Assembly: GCA_963457665.1 (NCBI GenBank)
Contig: OY735203.1
Coordinates: 3,893,850 to 3,957,849, forward strand
DNA: 64,000 bases
From: Thysanoteuthis rhombus
Lineage: Eukaryota; Mollusca; Cephalopoda; Oegopsida; Thysanoteuthidae
Reading direction: 5' to 3'
This document shows positions 57,557 through 64,000 of this stretch, piece by piece. Each line of letters begins with the position of its first letter. Position 1 is the stretch's first letter. Made by a program: the position numbers and the translations under genes. The notes under the pieces were generated by a model, which was not told the DNA's origin, did not search any database, and saw only the letters and a list, made by a program, of their open reading frames with translations.

Positions 57557-58129
57557 GGTAGCAGTAGTATTTAAAATGCTTCTATTTGTAATATAGAGAT
57601 TTTTTCCCAATCACCATAATTATGATAGACATAAGGAAACAGACTGAACCAAAAATAATCAAATTAACAAGTAAGGTCATATAAAAGGGACCTCTATCAT
57701 TGGAAAACAGATTTAAGTGAGAATAAAGTATTCTCAGAGAGGAAACACACAGATAGATCAACTATATACATATGCCTTCACTATGACCATCTAATTTATA
57801 ATTCGAAACTACCAACAAGGATATTGTCTCTATAAAATAAAACAAAAAACACAACCAGCAATGACCAACCCCTAAGCAAAAGCATATAAACTAGATAAAA
57901 TAAAAGGAAGATCCTACTCCTGAGAAATAAACCTATCATACATCCGATATTAACTGATAAACTATCATTTTACAATAATGCTGCTAATGCTACTGGGTCT
58001 GATTAAGCTCACCTTCCTTTATATAGACAAGGAATCGTTCGTAGTATCACAAAAGCCATTCAATCGGCACCTTGAATAGTGTGTGTCCACTTGGTTGAGA
58101 TAAAAATCTTTTAGAAAGAGTCAGTTTGT
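57557..58129. other. No recognisable feature
   Basis: AT-rich, A-rich on the plus strand. No supported frame. Confidence 0.4.
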
Positions 58130-58490
58130 ACCAGAATTAAAAGGTATGTCTTGAAAAGATAGATTAAATGTGTTAGAGAAGAGACGAGATCGTTAGACGA
58201 AAGAAGGGCTCGGGGAGACAATAGAAATGTTTTGAAGTTTATGAATGGTATAAAACAAATAGATCCTCATGTATATTCTTATCAAAAGGGAGCCTCAAAC
58301 GTTCGAGAGGTCATGCATATATGGTGGAAGTAAATAAGAATAGATTGAATATCATAAAATTCTTTTTCAGCAGCAAGGTGATGGGATTATAGAATAGATT
58401 ACCGTAGTATGTTGCGCTATCAACAAATCTAAATGAGTTTACAAATATCTATTATATCTATTACACTACTGCTAAACGCTATTGTTAAAT
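58130..58490 (+). mobile_element. CR1/L2-like LINE, C-terminal fragment
   Basis: The plus strand reads RSLDERRARGDNRNVLKFMN and GINK, then VRGHAYMVEVNKNRLNIIKF and FFSSKVMGL, a stop, NRLP, and LSTNLNEFTNIYYI. The order RRxRGDxxxxxKxxxG..., RGHxxK, R...FFSxRVxxxWNxLP, ...S.N.FK is the recurrent C-terminal tail of CR1/L2-type LINE proteins. At least three breaks. No RT core. Confidence 0.75.
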
Positions 58491-58689
58491 GACTTAGATA
58501 TCGTGTAAATATGATTATTTGATATATGCTTTTATATACACAGTGTATACTTTTCTTCACACCAAGATAAAATATTTCAATGTTTCCTAAGGAAATATGC
58601 AAATGGCAGTTTTTAATGTGGATGTAAGAGAAATTACCAATGACAATAAGTCATCGTGTTTGAATAGCGTATTTTACGTAATTATAACA

Positions 58690-58995
58690 AAGGAATCGAA
58701 AAATACAGTACAAGTCTGGTTAGCCACTCAATAGAAAGTGTTATGCAGCCAATGTCTTTTGGCAGCATATCGTGTTGGGATGATCAAGTAGAAAATGCAA
58801 AATATGATGTTCAATAAATGAATTACTATTCTATAATAATAAATAATTACTTTTATTGTCTTTTGTTGAGCCATGGAGACAAAAAAATCGAATTTTCAAA
58901 AGGACAAGAGAGCACATTGCCGGTCATAAACTAAGGGATCAATTCAGCATACTTTTATACAGTAAATTGAACACTGGTCAGATGTCTATTAAGGA
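58690..58995 (-). repeat. Family A, tail and centre
   Basis: CAAGTCTGGTTAGCCACTCA, TAGAAAGTGTTATGCAGCC, TTTTGGCAGCATATCGTGTT, GGGATGATCAA, TTGCCGGTCATAAACTAAGG and GATCAATTCAGCATAC match 33655-33905 in the same orientation. Confidence 0.75.
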
Positions 58996-59129
58996 ATCTA
59001 AAAAAAAACAGCTGCTCTTCTAATAGGGAATACATCTCTGAATTTACAGCCTTGAAGCTCTGTTGTTGCACCCCTGCGCGCTCACCCCATACATAGATAG
59101 TCGGCTAGAACAGCTTAAGGAATAACCAC

Positions 59130-59130
<1 letters not shown>

Positions 59131-59195
<65 letters not shown>
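59131..59195. repeat. (GA)n array
   Basis: About 32 GA units. Confidence 0.97.
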
Positions 59196-59200
<5 letters not shown>

Positions 59201-59316
59201 TACAAAAATATACAAATATATTTTTGTAATGTCTATAAATTCACAATGCTAAATAAATCGTTTATGGAGCTTAATAATATCTTTAATCCAGATATCAGGG
59301 ACATTTTTTCTAATTA

Positions 59317-59352
59317 TACACACACACACACACACACACACACATGCACACG

Positions 59353-59442
<90 letters not shown>
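59317..59442. repeat. (CA)n-(TA)n-(GA)n compound array
   Basis: CA 59317-59370 with GC variants, TA 59369-59421, GA 59422-59442. The three-part order also ends in GA at 17668-17758. Confidence 0.97.
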
Positions 59443-59443
<1 letters not shown>

Positions 59444-60249
59444 GGAACTATTCTCATCGATACGTATGTGTGTAGATTTTTCAAAGTAGGAATACAATTA
59501 AATAATTATCCCTATCATTTAGAGACTGGTGCATTGTCACGGTATTCAAGCATTAGGAAATGGCCGACATGAACAAGTTTTATTATAATAACGGTAATTA
59601 CTATTATAGCTCTCATTTTTATATGTTATCTCATGATGATGAGGATTATCTTCGGGAAAAATATCATCTAAGATGATAAAATATATTAATTAAAGATCAG
59701 AAAAGAAAGAGAAATTAAAAGAAAATGGAAAGAAAATTAAAAGATGATGATGATGATAGTGATGATGGTTGCTAAAGACGTCATCCAATTATCATCATCA
59801 TCATCTGTTTTATGTATTAGATACCAGATTATCATTTATACTCAAGGTTTTTCACACCAACTGGTGGCTTTCCTACTCAAATATTTTCTCGGGTGTTCTA
59901 ATTTTCCGTAGATTTTTCCATCTCTATTCTCTTTTCTTTGAGACTGATCCACGTATTTCCATAGTTTTAAGGTCCTGGTATTTCTCTGATTTCTTTGTTT
60001 TTTTAGATTCGACTCGTGACAAACAGGAATGCTATGTCAGCATTTACTTCTTGGTTATAATCTATTATCACTTTATCGTGTATTTTGTTTAATCTGATGG
60101 TCTGTATAGATCGTGAGGTTCTATATTATTTAATACTGCGCAGTCTCGAGAACTGCATCTGCTGCATGCTTATACCATCTACCTGCGTATTTAAATCCAA
60201 TGTTTTGGCACAGCTTCTACTTTTGGGCAGCTTTATTGTGTCTCCAAAG
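59443..60249. other. No gene; GAT/ATC short runs
   Basis: GATGATGATGAT at 59745-59757 and ATCATCATCATC at 59791-59803 form an inverted pair about 35 bases apart. The plus-strand frame 59769-60092 is not recognised. Confidence 0.45.
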
Positions 60250-61810
60250 TTTATATTACCGTCAAGCGAGTTTTAAGCATTCTGCGGTAATATGAGGACA
60301 TTTTCTACACTTTATACATATATTTGATTTATCTCTTTCGTCAATGTACTCTTTTATCACATTTGTTCTTACAGCTTGCTCAAGACCTTCACAAATCATA
60401 TATACTCTCTTTCCCTCGATATTCGTTTTTTCAACCACAGGCATTTTTTCCTCATCATCCATAAGATCTTCAACCTGGTGCACCATCGTTCAATGTAAGC
60501 TTTTTATCTTCCCATCCTTCTATGAGATCTTGTTTTATTTCTTTTTTCAATGTCTTTGGCTCCTCGCATCCCTACATGTCCAGTACACCATCACTTTCAA
60601 ATTCTTTAAGCATCGGCTCAACAGATGACTTTGTATTCCCTAGTATGCCATTCTTTTCAAGAGTAAGACAATCTCCTCTACTCGTTTATCCCCCTTTCCA
60701 TCAATCTTCCTCGGGGCATACAGCCTATTTACATGGTTATTATTGTTTTCCTTCTTCCCTCCCTTTCCTGTTGCACTGTTTTCGTTCAGTTGATAATTCC
60801 AGTTCCATATCTCAATAGAGATAACACTCAAATGTTAATCACCTTTGCCATATTTCCATTCAACCTTGATTTTAAAACTTATTCTAACCTCTTGTAATAT
60901 TCTTCCCGGATCATTTGCTTCCTAATCTTCAACTCTCTCTGTCCATCAGATATTCTGTATCTCCGCTGGTTCATTGAAACGACACCACATTTCTTTACCC
61001 TCAAATCCATACACATAACTTGGCTAAACAGATTTTCCATATAGTTTTAAATCGTCCATGAACAGTCAGCAGTTTATATCAGGTCTGTCTATACCAAATT
61101 TAGCATTAAAGCAAAATCAGCACTGGGTAAATGAGGCAAATGATGAATAATAATGTTGACAAGCCGTCCCTCTGGGAGAATTTCTCTTCGTATTCCAACA
61201 TTTCCCAGTTCATCTCCTGCAGCTATTAGAGAAATCTCCAACTGCTTCATGCTGTTCTTAATCATTTAGATCACTTTCTCTTCAATTTCTATCATCTCCA
61301 GGCATTAAATGATCCACGAATGTGGTATCAAGTCGTACACCTTCCGATTGTCGATCCAGGCCACACTAAGATTGGTTTTTCTTTTCTTGCAGTTCGTTAA
61401 ACTGAGCTTAGCAATTAAGAGTTAATTTTTTGTTCCAAGAAATGTCTTTTAGACCGCTTTAATTCCATTGGAAAGTGTCCAGAACCTTTGATATAGTCAT
61501 ACATCTGCCCTGGAAGCATGCCAATTAGAGTCCTGCATGGGGAGGTAGGGTATCTCTTTGCTCTATCTTTCACACAAAGAGGAGTTTTCCATATGACATC
61601 TATTTTGGTTTATTTTCAGTTTCTATGATTTTCGGGAGCAGACTCCACTCCTTGTCTCCCTATCAAGCGAGACACCGTTGCATTGTTCCAGTATCTTTCA
61701 CAACGTTTGTTAGATCCCGATTGGAATTCATAATCATCAAATAAGAAAATAGTTGGATTCAAGTAGGTTTTCCCTCCTTCGGGTATTTTTATGAAACCCC
61801 CAGCAGGCAG
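60250..61810 (-). mobile_element. Divergent REL-type LINE with RT remnants
   Basis: Minus strand, high to low: CERYWNNATVSRLIGRQG (pre-RT YWN segment, about 61640-61710), palm motif LFMDDLKLYGKS (about 61020-61060), RLYAPRKIDGKGDKRVEE (about 60690-60740; DRLYVKRKEGGRGL in the complete copy), RTNVIKEYIDERDKSNICIK and CRKCPHITAECLKLA (60262-60380). The knuckle region is altered (CIKCRKCPHITAEC). The nuclease is lost. Numerous breaks. The FMDD and general divergence mark an older or separate subfamily. Confidence 0.8.
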
Positions 61811-61991
61811 GTACCGACTAGGGCAAAAGAATACCACTACCCACTAGACGAGAATTCTCATTGCTGGACGAAAATCTGGTACTCGGAGGAACTGACTCTG
61901 AGCCAGGTGTGGGGCTGACTGGCCCCTTCTTTCTTTCTTTTATTTAAAGGTTGAGTCAAACTTGTTTTTTTCGTTAGTTGCATGCAACTTA

Positions 61992-61992
<1 letters not shown>
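61811..61992. other. Spacer between two REL copies
   Basis: GC-average, then T-rich. No assignment. Confidence 0.35.

Positions 61993-62043
<51 letters not shown>
61993..62043. repeat. (ATT)n array, 3' tail of a REL copy
   Basis: About 17 units. It directly abuts the 3' UTR of the REL copy at 62044. Confidence 0.95.
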
Positions 62044-62044
<1 letters not shown>

Positions 62045-62560
62045 CCTCACAAATCACAGCTGTGCTGTGGTTCATACCTCTACCACCATTTGAAGATTTT
62101 TTTGCCATTTGTTTTCTCCCCTCCTTTTCTCCTTGTTTGGCCATTGCTGACAGCTAGGGTCTTAGATCTCATATTTCCGGTAGTATTCGTGCAGTCCCCC
62201 CACCCTGCAGTGTTGTGATTTGTTTTGTATCAATCGTTTCTCTTATCCCAACTTCAACCAATCTCACCTTCAGTGTCTTTGGTACGATTCCGAGTGCACG
62301 TACTATTATCGGTACAACCTAGACTTTCAAGTTTCACAATTTCTTCAGCTCCCTTGCCAGGTCCTTCAATTTTCCCAGCTTTTCACTATCTCCTGTATTT
62401 ACTCTGTAATCCGCAGGCACAGTTACGTCTATTATTTAGTAGGTTCTCCTCTTCTTATCCACGATTATAATGTCCGGTCTTCTCGCTTGGCTTTGTCCGG
62501 TTTATGCTGCTACGATTTTTCTGCATATTTGAATCCAATGTAATACTTCTACTCGTAGAA
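62044..62560 (-). mobile_element. REL-type LINE, C-terminal nuclease fragment
   Basis: Minus strand, high to low: a YQHKPDK-like end, SQARRPDIIIVDKKR (nuclease RPD, about 62445-62490), IIDVTVPADYRVN (second Asp), ELKKL, VPIIVRALGIVPKTLKVRLV and EVGIRETIDTKQ, then 3' UTR. Stops and at least two shifts. The 3' UTR is short and reads CACAGCTGTGCTGTGGTTCA on the plus strand. Confidence 0.85.
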
Positions 62561-62655
62561 TGATGGGATTTTTCATACATAGATCAGCACTAAGGAGCCT
62601 AAAATAATCAAAATAGGTTATTTATTTGTAATATCTCAAGTATTCTGATTTTAAG
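62561..62655. other. Spacer
   Basis: AT-rich. No feature. Confidence 0.3.
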
Positions 62656-62659
62656 TGTT

Positions 62660-63130
62660 TTAAAACCTTGAGGCGAAAGGGTATACAACAAATGCATCCT
62701 CCCAATAGTCAGCTATGGGGCTGAAACATGGAATCTAACCAAGAAGCTGACCCACAAACTAAGAATCTCGCAACATGCACATGAGACAATCATGCTTGAC
62801 CTCACATGGAGAGATCACAAGACAGCACAGTATATCAGGGAGAAGAAAGGAGTTTGAAACATCATGGAATCCACCAGAAAACTCAAAAGACTATGGGCTG
62901 GCCATGTTGCAAAAATCGCAGACAACCAATGGACATCATGACTCAAAACATGCATCCCCAGAGATCACTTGCACAACCAAGCCCGGCAGAATGCGAGATG
63001 GAGAGACAGAGTTGACAAATTCAGAAAGTATTGACTCTTCTGTGTCCACAATAGAGAGGTGTGGCGAATCCTTGTGAAATTCTATGTTCAACGACGGACG
63101 ATAAAAAACTGATGACGATGATGATGATGA
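62660..63130 (+). mobile_element. RTE-type LINE, C-terminal 3' end
   Basis: Plus-strand pieces read YNKCILPIVSYGAETWNLTK, LTHKLRISQHAHETIMLDLT, WRDHKTAQYIREKKGV, NIMESTRKLKRLWAGHVAKI and ADNQW, then a RWRDRVDKFRKY segment. The DNA ends GTTCAACGACGGACGATAAA, then CTGATGACGATGATGATGATGAA. This is the best preserved RTE 3' end in the window, with few breaks. Confidence 0.88.
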
Positions 63131-64000
63131 ATTAAACATTTCTTTCAGTCACATACACACTCTTTTCTCTTATATTTTAGTTTCAAATGACTAGCTTCTC
63201 TCTGACGTATTATATATTGTTATGGCATAACATTCTATTACAGCAGTATAATTTCTTTTCTTCAGCTATGCTCATCCATCTCGTATGGAACAATTCCGTA
63301 TAACTTTGGGATGACGCCAAGATTCAGACCAGACATAGAACCATGCAACGATAAAGTTGAGCATAATAACTCGCATAATGGTTTTTATATGGATGGATTA
63401 TAAAAAGAAAAAAATCTGAGGAGGAGAAATTGACCGACAAGATGATTAAGACCATTATGATATCGGTTTCGTAAAAGAAGATATCTGTCTTAATTCAAAA
63501 TGCTCATGATTTCAACTTTCCATTAAATCACGAAAGAAATAATGGCTGCCAAGGAGAGAAAAATGAAGAGAAAAATTGTTCCAAGGAATAAATGATTCTG
63601 GTGATGATTACAGAAGGAGGAAACGATATTGATTATACTTTCTTTTGCATGTATAGGGATTACAAAATACAAATATTACACTAATGATATTTCTAGATTA
63701 TAAATAAGATACTTGTTCTTGCGTCAAATACAATCAAAGTCGTAAAAGGCCAAATAATCCAGTGATGATAACGGTCCTAAAAGTAATCATAAATACGATG
63801 CCTCTTGTCTTATATGCCAAAGGGTCTTGGTAATTGGCGAGCCAGTGTTATCGATATAATCGGTGGTTGCATGTTTATTTTCTCCCGTAAAGAACGAAAT
63901 AAATATCACAAATACTAACTTTGGAAAACGAGAAACGAGAGTTTTGTTTCACAAAGAACCTAGGGAATAAACCTGAGCTGACCGAACTGGGAACTACGTC
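63131..64000. other. No gene seen to the window end
   Basis: AT-rich unique-looking sequence. No frame over 60 codons and no match to families A, C, D or F. Confidence 0.45.

Overview
This is a stretch of AT-rich animal genome made almost entirely of repeats. I could not support any host protein-coding gene, rRNA or functional tRNA in it. The content suggests an invertebrate: RTE-type and CR1-type LINEs, LINEs with a C-terminal restriction-like endonuclease (REL, R4/Dong-like), Tc1/mariner fossils, and very many (TA)n, (TTA)n, (CA)n and (GA)n arrays. A mollusc or other marine lophotrochozoan is the best guess. A cnidarian is not excluded, and I did not see the typical octopus SINE.

The main object is at 50.7-54.6 kb on the minus strand. 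It is one apparently complete REL-type LINE with an uninterrupted 1201-codon reading frame: a basic N-terminal domain, a reverse transcriptase with YMDD, a C-X2-C-X8-H-X4-C knuckle and a PD...D nuclease. Its 3' end runs into a (TTA)n array, beyond which lies a decayed Tc1-like transposon (49.7-50.66 kb). Upstream are a pair of nearly identical 268-bp direct repeats and two further truncated REL copies joined end to end (55.8-57.5 kb). More REL fragments lie at 6.4-7.0, 24.5, 28.2, 45.4-45.7, 46.6-47.5, 60.25-61.8 and 62.0-62.6 kb.

RTE fossils lie at 3.4-5.4 kb (endonuclease to C-terminus, many breaks), 11.4-11.8, 11.85-12.84 (minus), 19.4-19.9, 24.6-25.0, 34.3-34.8, 42.1-42.6, 42.9 and 62.7-63.1 kb. 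Most keep the same 3' end, followed by GAT repeats. A CR1-like C-terminus lies at 58.1-58.5 kb and a second Tc1 C-terminus at 22.0-22.3 kb.

Four unnamed families of short interspersed repeats are visible by comparing parts of the window with each other. Family A has ten copies in both orientations. Family C has two copies. Family D has three copies with 17-bp terminal inverted repeats and looks like a MITE. Family F has three copies. There is also a degenerate ~35-bp minisatellite at 10.4-10.85 kb, a 1.6-kb polypyrimidine block at 8.0-9.6 kb, a 114-bp (TA)57 array, a cluster of AGGTCA half-sites at 26.2-26.4 kb and several tRNA-like (SINE-type) promoters.

The elements do not form a pathway. 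The layout is successive insertion and decay: LINEs supply reverse transcriptase, short families were presumably mobilised by other machinery, and microsatellites grew at LINE tails and inside the short elements. Boundaries of decayed elements were set by eye and are good to roughly 10-50 bases.
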